Part shown: piece by piece, positions 12,917 to 25,515 of the stretch
Layout of the letters: the number at the start of each line of letters is the position of its first letter
Position numbering within the stretch: position 1 is the stretch's first letter
NCBI GenBank assembly: GCA_963971425.1
Contig: OZ020520.1
Span: forward strand, 12,151,807 to 12,215,806
From: Bryoerythrophyllum caledonicum
Taxonomy: Eukaryota; Streptophyta; Bryopsida; Pottiales; Pottiaceae
Reading direction: 5' to 3'
Length of the DNA: 64,000 nucleotides
Made by a program: the position numbers and the translations under genes
The notes under the pieces: generated by a model
The model's database searches: none
Seen by the model: the letters and a program-made list of their open reading frames with translations, nothing else
Told to the model about the DNA's origin: nothing

Positions 12917-14100
12917 AGGAGTTGAGTCCATTTTCAACTAACTTAGAAATCTTGTGACATGTCAAGAACTCAGACCTCTTATAAAGCCAATACTTCAGCA
13001 TCAAAGTCCCAGGATTAGCAGTCTGGAAAGTTACTTGTCGTCATAGCAGAACATAAGGCCCCCAGTCAAAGCGCAAGGATAACTTGAATCATCACTGATA
13101 TCACCAAACAGAGACCATACTGACCTTAAAAATATTCAGCACTCGCCCGAACAGATTCAAACCAGATATTCATATCTGGTCGAAAACTGTTCAGTAGCTG
13201 CTCCTTCCCAATACAATCTGCTCCTTCTCAAAGACAATGGATACACTAGTGACTAGACACTAGAGGATACACTGCTAATACACCGTTCCCATCTGATCGA
13301 CCAGTCCACCATGTTTCACAACTTGGTCTGAGTTGCGAACGCCAAGAAAAAAAAAATCAGTTCCGCTATTATTAAATAAAGGATACCACCTGATAGATCT
13401 TGACGATACTCAATCTACAGCATGAGCTCCTCTCACTACACGTTAGTCATATGTGGTATTTATTGTGCTGCCGTAGCAGCTGTACGATGTAGGAGCAACA
13501 CAGCCACAAAAATAACCTAACCTTGAATGTCTTTACAAAGGTGCTAGTATGGTGATTTGATAATACAAGCCTAAAATTTAACGATGCAATAAAAAATAAA
13601 ATGGGCAAATCAAACCACATGATGTGCTTGCTGCACTGTCCATTTTCTCACACAGTTGCTGGAAACCCTGCACAGAAGCGCCCGTAAAAGATAAATAAAC
13701 CCAACCGAAATCATCCTATGCACTACAGCAGTTAGAATACACGGCAGAAGTTGAGAAAAAGGCAACATAAGATCATATCGACAAGTCTAGACAAGGGGTT
13801 GTGAAATCTTATGATGTGGGCATGACCTACAGGATACGAAGGCCGCCCCTCTCATTGATCAGTGTCTGTGCAGGTCACACGGCTCTTGGTCGATCCACAA
13901 ACTCTCTGCTCGCCATATTTAGGTGTCAGAAATATAGATGTTAACTATAAGGAATTAACAGACGTTGCAAGTATCATCCCACCCTTACTGTCCTATGCAA
14001 ACAAGGACGAGTCATTCAATGCAGCCACTCATAGATTACACATTCCCTGGCTGGCAAAAAGAAGCTCTAGAGATCAAAATCACGGGGTCAAACGGCGCAC
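12917..14100. other. Convergent 3' region of GH28 and small membrane-protein genes
   Basis: No coding region is recognised. The left part should contain the GH28 3' UTR and the right part the 3' UTR of the minus-strand gene ending at 14101. An attaaataaagg stretch lies near 13371-13382. The ORFs at 13862-14192 are incidental. Confidence 0.4.
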
Positions 14101-15188
14101 CTACGTCTGCTTGGAGTAACCCGAGGATGAAGGCATCCGTTTCGTTCGAAACATCATGTAACCCACAGGAAGTATCACTCCCAACATCATAATCACTGCT
14201 CCTACAATGTACCGCGCAGGCTCTGGTGGCGCAACCTCCAAAAGGTGCCGAACCTGGTTCACATGTAAGACATCAGTTTATCCTCCTCAGGTTTTATACA
14301 TTATAGAACAGAACAGATTTCTAACCCAATGCTACAACTTATCACGTACAAAACATATCACTTGGGAAGAACATTAGATTGAAATTTAATGTTCTTCGAT
14401 AACAATCATTTCGAATGTTCTCTCCACATGTTCAACCATTGTACGCAATGATAAGCCGGTATGAATGACAATCGACTTTCCAGTAGAATACACAGTCTAG
14501 TCACCTAGCAAAAGGCTCAGACACGCACAAACCATAAATCTCAGCATTAGGATCTTCATAGAAGTTCTCAGCATCGAGAAATTTTGGTCATCACCGCCCT
14601 GCAAAGCTGACATCTATAATATAGGCCTACAGCTCAAAAACTAATCCAGAGCAGAATCCGGATCCAATTACACTTCTACAACCCTAATACTCAGAACGTC
14701 ACTCTTTAAAACAAAACCCTGACCCTTTCTAATCTGAGATATGCCAACATTCCCCCCAGAAAGTCTCAATCATTCATTAAACAGACTAGTAACTTATATC
14801 GATACCATACCACAAAACCTAACCAGAAACAGGGTAACAAACCGACATATGTGCACGAAAATAATAATCCTTCTATATATCAAATTTTCATACTTATACA
14901 CCATTCGCTATTACGTATAATACTCTAAATAAAATAATCCGTCCTTTTTTCCTTCCAGCAACATCCTGGCATCTTAACAAAACACTTGCAGGTTCAAAGA
15001 TCTAGGGTTTAGGTCCCGAGCAGGCTAAGTGAGCGCAAGTATGGGATTGAGGCGATCCAAAGGGCGTCATCTCAATATCAGGGGGCAGCAAAAAGAAGCA
15101 AAAGCGAATGTGATAACTTCCCTGGACCGAAAAGACTCGACAAAGAGCGGAAAGTGATGCGGTTTTAGGCTATAAGACATACCGGCAT
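14101..15188 (-). CDS. Small single-pass membrane protein, 52 aa, 2 exons
   Basis: Exon 1 ends at 15183, with ATG CCG as its last six bases (15188-15183) followed by a GTATGT donor. The intron is 15182-14254, with acceptor AACCAG. Exon 2 is 14253-14101, ending TAG. The product starts MPVRHLLEVAPPEPARYIVG, then has one hydrophobic segment (about residues 17-36, GAVIMMLGVILPVGYMMF) and a short basic tail, TKRMPSSSGYSKQT. From memory this resembles a short conserved plant membrane protein with a PARY...GYMMFR...SYSKQT pattern, but I cannot name it. The reading frame opens only after splicing, which supports a real gene: the start is absent from any contiguous ORF. Exon 1 upstream (to about 15320) would be 5' UTR. 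The membrane compartment is unknown. Confidence 0.68.
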
Positions 15189-15327
15189 AGCTGAAAAACG
15201 ATAGTGCGGCGATGGAGAGCGCGAGTACGGTTGCGAGGCGCGTCTGGACGGAGCAACACGGGCGTAGACGCAACGATGGTGGAGAGAGTGCTTGGAGTGA
15301 GCCTTGTCTAGGGTTTCATCGGCTCAT

Positions 15328-15432
15328 TTGGCTCCTTGGATGAAAACCATTGGCTTTGGCTCCTTCGATGAATGCTGATACGGATTTTGGATGAATGTTG
15401 ATCTGGCTCCTTGGATGACTGCTGATCTGGTT
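15328..15432. repeat. Imperfect minisatellite, unit about 26 bp
   Basis: Three to four degenerate copies of a unit like ggctccttggatgaatgctg. Similar words recur at 47300-47355. It lies just upstream of the small minus-strand gene. Confidence 0.5.
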
Positions 15433-15589
15433 GAAATGGACGGAGGTGTTGGGAAGGCGATGGAGGAGCCGAGAGATGGCGCAGATTGTTTTCTGTGTTT
15501 TTTCACTTCGTATGAGTGATTTCTGAAAGCATTTTTACATCGTTTTAACCCTTGAACGCCTATGATTTGAAACATCACAAGTCACCATA

Positions 15590-18500
15590 AACTCGGCCGC
15601 TTACGCCGACGACCTTGCCGCTATTGCTGGTAAACTCAAAGCACTACAAATCCGACTCAATAAAATAGACAAATCCTACGATTGGTCCGGAATGAATGAT
15701 GGCACCCAAAAATGTGCCGCCACGGGATGTTCAAAGAAATCTAAAATGAACCCCACTGCATTTAAAGCACTTCTGCAAGGTGCCAACATCAAATACCGTA
15801 ATCAATCCATCCCTATACTACATCAAAACCAAGCATACGTGTATCTAGGCACAAATCTTGTCCCCTCACTACAGTGGAAGATACAAATTCACATTACTAC
15901 AACAAAACTTACAAACAATGCAAGGAACTAATAACATGCCCGGTCACTAGGAAACAAAAAATAAAAATGGTAGACACCGTACATAGACCCAGAGTAGCAT
16001 ACAATTTCTACACAGTCCCATACTCCATGCCTTCTATCAAAAACTAAACAAAAAAAACCATAGCCATACAAAAATCCATTTGTGGCCTCCCTAAATGTAT
16101 GCCAATGTCATAACCCACCTCCCACAAAATTTGATTGGGCTATACATTCAAAGACACATATATCACCACCAACTACAACATCCAACCTATAAACAACCCG
16201 TCCAATTCACCCCCCCCAATTGATTGCATCCACTCCTTCCTCCGCCCCCTCCAAAATATGAACCCATCCACATATCCCATAAATCTTGTTATTAACCATC
16301 AACATAGAAAACATATTGACTCAAGCAAAATTATAAAGAAGGATACCAAATATTTAAGCCAATGGCAACACAATAACAATACCTAAAACAAATGGATACC
16401 CCAACGGAACCTCTGCCCATGGCATGACGAAAACACCTCTATCCATAACTCCATACAATTAACACAATATTATCAAAACACCCAAAACAAATTCTACTTA
16501 GAAAACGTTCAAGCACACCATCTGCAAGAGCAGTTTGTGACTCAAGATCCGTTACTTTACCCATAATCATTCCCCTCCTCAATATACACACAACCGAATG
16601 CAACCCCAAGAAAGACATTCTCACATCAAGCAACATAATTAAAACTAATGAAAACCACGCACATATATACGAAAAGAATGAGAGGCATCTAATCACTATT
16701 TTTGTCACTAGATTCTAATGGCTATGGAACCAATACCATAACAAATTATAAACTCCCACAATCATAGAACCAACAATCCAACCATTCAAAACTGAAATAG
16801 TTTGGGTGTACCAAAGATATAAATTCCGCATCCCAAAAAATGACCCTCTTAAACTTGCACAATACACATTACCCACGCCTATCATAGACTTACTAATTTC
16901 ATCTTCAACATCCAACACTCGTACAATTCACCCCTCGTCACATGCTCCATCCAACATACTAAGTTCTATTCACCTTTCGGAAGAGACAAAATCTTTGGCT
17001 CATTAGGAAACGCCTTTGACCACATATGGATTAGAAATTGCATTGTGCATCCCCACAATATAGAAGAAACACAACAAACAATACATCGGACAAGACTTGC
17101 CACCAAAAAATACCCAAAGTACACCTCTACTCTTATTATCACACCAGATAATAACTGGTGCCAAAACTTTAATCCACACTCACGCCCCTTCCCAGATTCT
17201 TACATCATTGCGTTATTTGAGGCACACTCGGTACCATACAAAGAACCCACTATCCCACCCAAATAAAAATCCAATTCTAGGCTTGAGTCATCCACCATAC
17301 AAATACAATGCATACACCACCAAAATAATAATATTGGAACCATGGAACAACTTGCCACACTCACCTCTATGGCAAATAACCTCAACATTTGCCGATTTTA
17401 CACAAACATAGTCCCACCTAGACCTTCCCAAACCCCAGTGAATCGCAACAAAAAACGGTATTAACTTAAATACGCAAACACAACACAAACCCGCCTCAAT
17501 ACACCACCTCCCCCTTCCATAAAGTTAGAGCACATATCAATATAGAAGGAAATATACAAGCACTTAAACTAGCCAAAGAAGGACTATGTAAATTCCATAG
17601 AAATGCCAAACACCCACATGAACAGGCCCACGCTACCACATACTACCTCCAAAGAGAGAGTTGGTCTTCTATGGTAGACACTTTGGACAAAGACCCCATT
17701 AGGTTTTTGAATAAATATCTTAAAAAACAAGAATTAATTAATAACCTCGATCTAACCTCAAAAAAATTCCCTAATACAGACAAATGGACCGATAATAACA
17801 ACATTGATAATGAGCTCTCTACAAACTTTTGGAAAAATCCCACAACTATAGATTCACAAAAAACATGCCTTATCAGATTTAGTACTGGACAATATATGAG
17901 AAATGCCCACAAATAATTCTTCTTCAATATCCATTTAAAACGATTTTCATTCATAACATGCCCCAAATGCACCTCCACAGACCTAGACTTGTGGCTATAT
18001 ATACTCTTCAAATGCCAAAACCATCACATACACTCCCTACTCATCAAAAGGCACAATAAAGCGATATGGGAAACTCAAAAACTAATCATATCCTCAACTA
18101 AATTACAGTGCTTAATACGCCGGAACCTTCAACAACAAACCACAAGAAAACACGGTTCCTCCATGGCTACTTCCATGTACATATGAAACCCAAAGATGTC
18201 ATTGTATTGCTAGATTTAAACGAGATATACTATGCATCAAAGGACTACTATATAAAGTCCCTCCAATGGACCACATAAATACAAACCTTACTATCCAATT
18301 TATCAAATTCAAATATTGTAATGACATATTTTTTCCAAAAGCAATTGAAAACAATATCAATAAATACCAACCACTTATTAATGACATTGGAACTCTTTGA
18401 TGGAAAGTTGACCCCCTTTTTGTCATTGCCGCTGAAGCTAGAGCTACTAAATTTATCTTTTCTATGAAAAGTCTCGAAGAAACATTTAATATCCCTATGA

Positions 18501-18590
18501 ATCCAATTAAATTACATTCACAAAAACCAACACTATTGCTATCCAACATGCAATGTCCATACTTCTATCAAACAAAAACTCAAAAATAAC
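15590..18590 (+). mobile_element. LINE relic 1 (reverse-transcriptase to 3' end)
   Basis: The fragment opens inside an RT domain: AYADDLAAIAG, with the catalytic YADD at 15602-15613, then YLGTNL near 15845. Later frames show CPKC at about 17959 followed by His-rich KCQNHHIHSLLIKRHN (to about 18055), a C-terminal zinc-binding-like region. A further open frame at 18200-18560 includes FIAAEARATKF-like text. The coding strand is A-rich. Many stops and frameshifts are present and the 5' half is missing, so it is dead. Confidence 0.7.
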
Positions 18591-18599
18591 CAACCTCTC

Positions 18600-19100
18600 T
18601 CAAAATTATATGATATCCCTTAAAACGTCCCAGAACACACATTTCGTCTTTACAAATAACCTCTTGGAACTAAGCGCTATGACTTGGTTGGTCTGCGGCT
18701 CCTGGTTACTAGTCACTGGTTACTAGTTCGGGTAACTTAGTGTCTACCCTTAAGAGGGAGGAGTAGTTCCATACTTCTAAACCTATGTCCGGTAGACATG
18801 GATTAAGTGGTGGAGCAAATAGACACGCAATTCATTCCAACCCCCTTTTGATGACCGGAGTTCTTCTTCTTCTAACGGAATGTGAAGACAATAAAAATCC
18901 AAATCTCTCAAGAAAGTCATTGAAGAAAAGGAAAAAGAGCTCGTAGACAAGACTGGTTATGAAACTTGTTGTGAATGACACATTTATATCAAATGGCTTT
19001 TGGCATATTGGCAAGAAGACCTACACTTAGTGTCAAGAGAATCCAAATTGGTCTAGGCACGTACAGACAAGCTCTACATTTTTGCAAAATTTTAGGATCT
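18600..19100. other. Unassigned spacer between two LINE relics
   Basis: Contains a local duplication (ctggttactagt twice within 18707-18730) and no recognisable coding sequence. It may be the untranslated leader of LINE 2 or an LTR remnant. Confidence 0.25.
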
Positions 19101-21176
19101 AAGAGGTAGAATGGTATCCGACCAATGTTGAAACATATTTTAGATCATGCGGGAGTATTTCTACAAATTATGTTTGGAAATATAAATCCAAGGCTCCAAT
19201 TTCATTTTATACATCCTTATTAAAGTTGACAGTTACTCAAGACATATTAATACAAAAATGGAAAGATTCTATTGAAGATAGTAGGGAACTTAGCGAAAGC
19301 GAGAACGGTTGTGCGCACTTCAAAAGTTAAAAGCAAAAAGTAATGAAATTACTAGAGAACAACAAAGAAAAGGCAAGAGAATATATTAGCAATAATTTGA
19401 TGAAATTAAAAAAGCAGAGGAATTACTTCAGAGCAACTAGAGTAATCTGGAAGCATGGAATCAAGTGAATAGAGCCCAAGCCTCATTTGACGAGATAAGG
19501 ATGGATAAATTGGATCAGAAGATTTTTTCTTTGGGGGAAAGTTGGGCTCGAATGGGTGATAAGTGCTTAGCTGAGTTTTTTAAATTTCCTAAAGACATTA
19601 ACCAGAAGATCAATATCAAAGAGTTTATCAAGGATGGACAATCTCTACGTTCTCTAGAAACTATTGTTGAGTACGTTCAAAGGTACTATGAGATGTTATA
19701 CACAAATGATTCTTAGGTGGAGGAAAATTTGGATGCAAGGGAATATTATCTTAATAGTGTCACCAAGTATAGTTTCTTCAATCAAAGTGAAATTCTTACA
19801 GTGCCATTGACTCTAAAGGAAGTCATTAAAGCCGCATTAGATTTGAAAAAGTAGAGAACTCCGAGGCATGATCTAGAGTGGTTCTATGATGTATGGGATG
19901 AATCGGAAATAGATTTGGTCCGTTTATTATAGAAAATATATGGTAGAAAAAAGATGCATCAAGAATTTAATAGAGGATTACATTTTTTGGTTCCAAAAGG
20001 TGGTACGAGGACATCATCAACTAATTATTGACCATTATGAGTTTTGACATCCACTTAAAAATGAATAGCAAAGGCTATTGCAAATAGAGTTCAACCTTTT
20101 CTCTTCAAATGGATAAAACCAACACAAACCAGGTTCGTGAAGGGACATATGTATACTTGATAACGTTTTCATATGCTTTGAAGTAATGGAATGGGTGCAC
20201 AAGAGCAATTAGGATTTGGTGGTTTTGATGCTCAATTTCCACAAGGCCTATGATTGTGTAAATTGGACATTCTTGAAGGAAACAATGAGAAAAACTTGGT
20301 TTCTCTCAAACATAGTTGGATTACGCAACAACATTCTATGAGGGGCCAGGCATCATCGGTGATTTTGAATGGTCAAAAGGGCGAGCAACTTGGTGGTAAA
20401 AGTGACGTAAGGCAGGGATGCCCATTTGCACCATATTAATACTTTTTGTCTATGATGTGTTATCTTACATGATTAATGACCTAGAGTACGGTATTGAGGA
20501 ATTAATACTTCTTGATGGCACGTCCATATGAGAAATGCTATTTGCAAAAAATACATCATTACATCTCAAAGGGACTCCAAAGAACTTGGATAAAGCGCAT
20601 AGACTTCTCGAGAAATTATGTGAAGCATCAGGTGCCAAAATCACTTGGAATAAGTCTTACGCAATATTGGCGTCTAATACAATAAAACACTAGGATTGGG
20701 GAATCACATTAGGCCTTTTTTGGCTACGAGAAGGTGCAGCTATGTGTTATCTAGGTTTTCAAGTGGGATTCAAGATTTCACGAGTGAAGGACCAAAAAGC
20801 CTTATTGCAAATTTGTGAAAAGCTTAGTTTATAGAGTCCAAAATCGCTTTTAATGGAAGCTGGAATATTGATATCAAAACAAGGTATTCTTTCATCAATT
20901 TGCTATGTGGCACCATGCGCCAATATTTTGCAAGGTTTCATTTGAAATATTGTACAAAATATCGTTTAAAATATTGTATAGAGAGGCAATCCTCATCATA
21001 ATATGATAGCTGGGGTAGCGTGGTCGTTAGCAATTTTACCAATTTCTCAAGGCAGTATTAAAATCTTTGATCCTTCATTGCAAGCAACTACTTTATTAGC
21101 AGAAATGATAACTCAAGGCTTGACATTGAGGGTAGAACCATGGAAAATTTTAATCAAACATAGAATGGATATTTAA
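19100..21176 (+). mobile_element. LINE relic 2, 5' part, interrupted at 21176
   Basis: Fragments of a LINE ORF2 appear in order: linker ending QRYYEMLYTNDS (about 19710); RT opening NRGLHFLVPKGG (about 19975); IAKAIANRVQPF; LNFHKAYDCVNW, where the usual first Asp of DFEKAYDRVNW is Asn; RQGCPFAPY (about 20410); and a thumb/connection-like end VEPWKILIKHRMD (about 21135-21170). Several stops and frameshifts make it inactive. It stops abruptly at TTAA (21173-21176), where the 22-kb insert begins, and resumes at 43319. Confidence 0.75.
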
Positions 21177-21191
21177 CTAAATATGGACAAA
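21177..21191 (+). repeat. Left terminal inverted repeat of the 22-kb element
   Basis: CTAAATATGGACAAA, exactly the reverse complement of 43304-43318. It is preceded by TTAA (21173-21176). Confidence 0.85.
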
Positions 21192-21940
21192 ACAAAGTCC
21201 AGAAATAAAAACGAGTCAAAAACAAGTCACTGAGAAAAAACTCAGTCGGCGGGCAGCAGAGGCCAAAAGTAATAAAGCAAGAAAAACTCAATCGACAAAT
21301 CCGATGTCCCAAAATAACATATATCAGTTGCAAAAAAGAGTCGTTTATTGATCAGAACAAATTACAGAGTCGGCTGGCAGCCAACCAAAAAGTGAACATC
21401 TCGAGAACAAATAAATACAACTTCCTAGAAGAAACCATCCGATAATAAACTTGAACGGAAACTAATGACACGAACATGAACCCTCAAAATCAAATTATAC
21501 AACACAAATGTTCACTTTCATGAACTTTACAAAATGCATCCTTCAAATCACGGACAAAAACTAATTTGAAGACCATCGGCTGGCAGCCGAAGGAGAAGAC
21601 CTAGTACCATTCGATTTCGTCCCATCTGACAATTGTGCGCCCACACTCACGCGCCTTTGAAACCGCCTAATGAGACTGACCAGGTCGATGTGCTTGCTCC
21701 AAATATTTAGGCACGCTTGAAAATCTGTAGAGCGGATGGATGAAGGGAAGGATGTCGGTCACCACGTTAGGAATAACATGGTCATTGTCTCGAAGGCTCA
21801 AATGACCCTGAAACGGCCAGGGAATATAACAAATGTTGTCGGGGTTTTTCTTGAGAGACCTTGGGTTCACATCCACGAATAGAACTTGATGAGGCAGGCA
21901 GACAGAACGCGAATGATTCTTCTGAGAAAGAATAGACATC

Positions 21941-23510
21941 CACTACAAGAAAACCAGCCCAATGTGACTAGGTTTTATGACTACAGTTGGGCATAAACCA
22001 AAATATGACTAGCACTGTTTCTAGTCATTTTGACTTAGTCGCTTCGGACAATCTGACTGGGGGTCATATCGGACACTTCTTCTCCCCAATACTACGTTCC
22101 CACAGTGTTTTGGGACCTCAAAATGGGACCTGCAGTGGGACTTGGGTCCATATGACTCTATATAGTCATATATGTATGACTACACGTAGTCATCCATATG
22201 TAAATAGTGACTGAATGAATGACTATTTCTAGTGAGGTATAAGTCAACATAATACTGGTTTTATCACTACGTATAGTAGTGAGATGGTGACTAAATAGAG
22301 TCATTCATTGAGTTGGGAGAACGTGACTCTTTGGAGTCACATCTATTTGGCAACCCCTAGTCACAAATACTCAAATAGCTTCCAAATGGTATGACTAAAT
22401 GTAGTGAGGTATCAGTTAATACATGATTGGTTTTATCACTGCGCATAGTAATGAGATCTTGCACGCATTGAGTCATACATTGAGCCATACATTGAGTCAT
22501 ACATTGAGTCATACATTGAGTCATACATTGCACGCATTGAGTCATACTCTAAAGGAAGAAGCATCTCTAAATAAGAGAGAATATGACACTTGTTCGCAAA
22601 GAATATGGGATAAATGTGATTACATGTTTCAAATGTATGCTCTCATATATTATTACCTTGATTTTTTCAAAATTAACACTTATAGAGGTGCAATTAGCAA
22701 AGAAGAAAGTAGAGCATGTTATAACACTTAACACATAACACTCACTAGTCTTACCAATTGTGTTTTTGTAGGGAAGTCAACTTTTTTTAACATTCATGAA
22801 ATTATAACGTTTATAGGGATAACACTGCTTCCTTGATCCGTTATGGTTTAGAATGTGATAGATTTATGAGTTTTGAATGAGTCCCAGGTCCTTAAGGGCT
22901 TACTTGATGTTGTTGTTTTTCACCAAGGCTGCAGGTGACGGTATCCATTTCCAGAGGCAAAGGCAGATTGCAAAGGCAGGCTTTTTGGCCAATCACAACC
23001 TGAAGGAAGCTTTTGATTAACAGAACATCATTCTCAATGAGAGGTACCCTTTAGAATAGAATTTCAACACTAGTGCTGTAGAGAAGTTTCCTCTTGCAAG
23101 ATTTTGAATGTTAGCATTTGAGATTTTTGCTTCTGATGTAAATCATCTGATTGACATATATGACTACTACTAGTCAGGTTATTTACTACATGACTGGGTG
23201 TAGTCACCCAAACCAACTCTCTTACTACAATAAGTCATACATAAACCAATTACCCTTACCATATGACTACATTACTATGACTACACATAGTAAGCACTCA
23301 GAGCATGACTCTGGGAACCGGGCAGGAGAACATATGTCCCGTTCCCGTAGCCGTTCCCACCCAGGTCCTCAAAAATATGACTACATATATGACTAGTGCA
23401 TGACTGGACCCTCTTAGGACTGATTTTAGACTAAACCAATGACTGAGGTGACTACTCAGTCATATGCGCTTAGTCACATCCAGTCACATTGGGCTGGTTT
23501 TCTTGTAGTG
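21941..23510. mobile_element. Non-autonomous CACTA (En/Spm-type) transposon
   Basis: A 1570-bp element with 29-bp perfect terminal inverted repeats starting CACTACAAGAAAACC, and a 3-bp target duplication ATC (21938-21940 and 23511-23513). The interior is full of TGACTA/TAGTCA words, often as inverted pairs (for example near 22170-22200 and 23155-23290), the subterminal-repeat style to which CACTA transposases bind. No transposase ORF is present, so it depends on an autonomous partner. It is inserted in FCP1-like copy 1 inside the 22-kb element. Confidence 0.93.
22450..22545. repeat. 12-bp tandem repeat inside CACTA element
   Basis: About seven units of attgagtcatac with minor variants (gccatac, gcacgc). 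The gagtca core matches the subterminal-type words of the element. Confidence 0.85.
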
Positions 23511-24147
23511 ATCGTTTTGTAACTCCAAGGAAAATTTATGCTCTGCGCTAAGTCACGTCTGCTATAGACAAATGACAGCCTATCCATAACACCAACCGGA
23601 AGAATATGCCGCAAGACAAGTTGTAACTCCTCCATCGGCATCGTTGACCAAAGCGCGACGTTAAAGCAAGGGAGCAACATATCAAAAAGTTTCTTCAGGC
23701 CCGGCCGGCGAACTATATTCTCACGAGTGCAAGAACCACAAGTTGGCACACGCGGTTTTATAAAGCAAAGGAGCCCATTGACACAGAGGACAACACACTT
23801 TCGATACGGTGAAGGGGTTCCATATAAGCATTTGAAATAAAATGATGACCCCTGGAAAATAAAAAAGAAGACAATCGTCATGATGCCGAATATTAAGGAA
23901 GGATGAAAACACTGTATCGTCGGTTGCCAGCCGACGGGGCATAACAACGCACATGACCATCATCAGAGATGAAGCACATACATGTGATGAAGGCAATACA
24001 TACACACATGAAAGCTGGAATTAGAAAATATATCATAAAATCACAAAAATTAAGAAATTACAAGGAAAGGAGGATGAGTTTCTGATTTTCAGTAGCAATA
24101 AAGAGGAATAGAAACTCGAAAAAGCCCATTCGAGAATAGATGGATAC

Positions 24148-25345
24148 TTAGTTCGAGTAGGTTATTAACAGCTTCGATTCCACTTCATCGGGACAGTATG
24201 GAGCGTCGAAACCCAAGGCTTGGGGATAGATGACTTTCCTGTACTTTTGATGCTGAAACGACCCAGGGTAAAGTCGAGAAGTTCCAAATTCCCAATTTGC
24301 ATGGCAGTACCCCTGAACATTGACTCGAGACTTCAAAAGTCCCGAGAGAAAGGGAACTAACGCACTCAATAGATAAGGCTGCATCCCGGGAACTGAGATC
24401 TCCGGAATATTATACTTAAATAGAGAAGGATGAACAACATTATAGGGGCTATTGAGGATATTCTGGAGAGGAAAGGGATCAACGAGAAGCGTGTTCCGCT
24501 CATTTGCATCAGGCCCGATTAAATAGCGTCTATCAGAAAACATTCGGGCTAACCTCTTCAGCAGCGGCGCAGCTGAAGTCGAGGGATTCTTGGCCGTAGA
24601 GGAATCACAGTAGGTAGTGCCCAACACTTTTGTGTTCTTTCGCAAGTCAGGGAAAACTTCGAACAAGTGATCCATGTGTCGATGGATCGCTCTGGAATTA
24701 TCGGTTGACCAAAAGGCCAACGAAAAGGACGACTGGCAGAAAGCAAGGAACTCTCGAAGCCCAGGCCTAGATTTCTGATAAAAGCTCTTCCTCTTAGCAT
24801 TGCCACGACAAACAAAACTTTCGGCGAAGAGTAGCCCCCTTAGTTCAAGGACGAGGTAGTAGCTTGAAGGACCCACCTGAATGTTCGTGTGAACCAAATC
24901 GGAGCTGAGGTCGGTAGTTGGAACTGAAGCAGACGAAGGTGTCGGCTGGGAGCCGACGACATTGACACCGATAGGACAAGCACCATCCGAAATTAAATCG
25001 TCGGTGTCTACCACCTCGATGTGACAGCGGGTGAAGCCAGAAGCGACAGCGACATTCCCGGGACGCATCGGTGATACGATCTCAACTACGACAGCAAGTT
25101 TGATTACAACTGTAGGCTCCCCGACACGCTGAAGTGAACATTGGCCAGAATCGACATGAAATCCAAGACCGCTAGCGGCAACAAGTTATTTTTGATGCTC
25201 TGGTCTCTCGTAATCTCCCAACAGTGAGTGAAAGCCGCTGAAGCGCGGGGAGATATCCGTCAAGTCAACGTCTCATGGATCAGTCGCAACTGCAAATTGG
25301 TGCGAAATATCCCTAGGAACTCCGACTTCAAGGAATAAATTTTGC
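24148..25345 (-). pseudogene. FCP1-like HAD-fold gene, copy 2
   Basis: The longest open part is 25068-24148 (306 codons). In-frame sequence continues upstream to about 25345 with two stops, so the N-terminal region is damaged. Motifs: YYLVLELRGLLF (nucleophile Asp replaced by Glu, second Asp by Arg), RPGLREFLAFC, FSLAFWST and NTLLVDPFPLQNILNSPYN, the FCP1-type late acidic motif. A palindrome copy (24941-24960) lies in frame in the N-terminal linker and encodes VGSQPT. It sits between copies 1 and 3 on the same strand and is probably a catalytically dead paralogue. Confidence 0.65.
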
Positions 25346-25515
25346 ATCTGAAGTCAATAAAACAGACATGCATAGATTTAGTGAGGCACCAATCACAAAT
25401 AATTGTTCAAAAAACAAAAGAGCTTTATTACCAAAAAATTGTATTTACAGCAAGTCAAGAAAGGTCTGACAAAATGAACATTCGAGGGCGTCGGCTGCCA
25501 GCCGACGCTACAATC

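Larger units (their letters stand above)
21667..23851 (-). pseudogene. FCP1-like HAD-fold gene, copy 1, split by CACTA element
   Basis: The downstream copy of four leftward FCP1-like genes. Its exon starts at 23851 after a TTTTCCAG acceptor; the presumed intron before it holds the palindrome at 23918. It has the HAD opening KCVVLCVNGLLCF, then RRPGLKKLFDML and FNVALWST. After the insertion comes HQVLFVDVNPRSLKKNP, the usual late FCP1 motif (LLVDxxP). The first catalytic Asp of DxDxT is Cys and the second Asn, so it cannot be a normal phosphatase. The CACTA insertion (21941-23510) interrupts an otherwise continuous frame, which runs from WSYKT before it to SILSQKN after it. A palindrome sits about 75 bp past the stop. 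The role is unknown; a phospho-CTD-like binding module is one possibility. Confidence 0.65.

Noticed and set aside
21228..21260. cactgagaaaaaactcag as a second CACTA end
   Set aside because: No matching inverted end was found on the right side; it lies within the left subterminal part of the 22-kb element.
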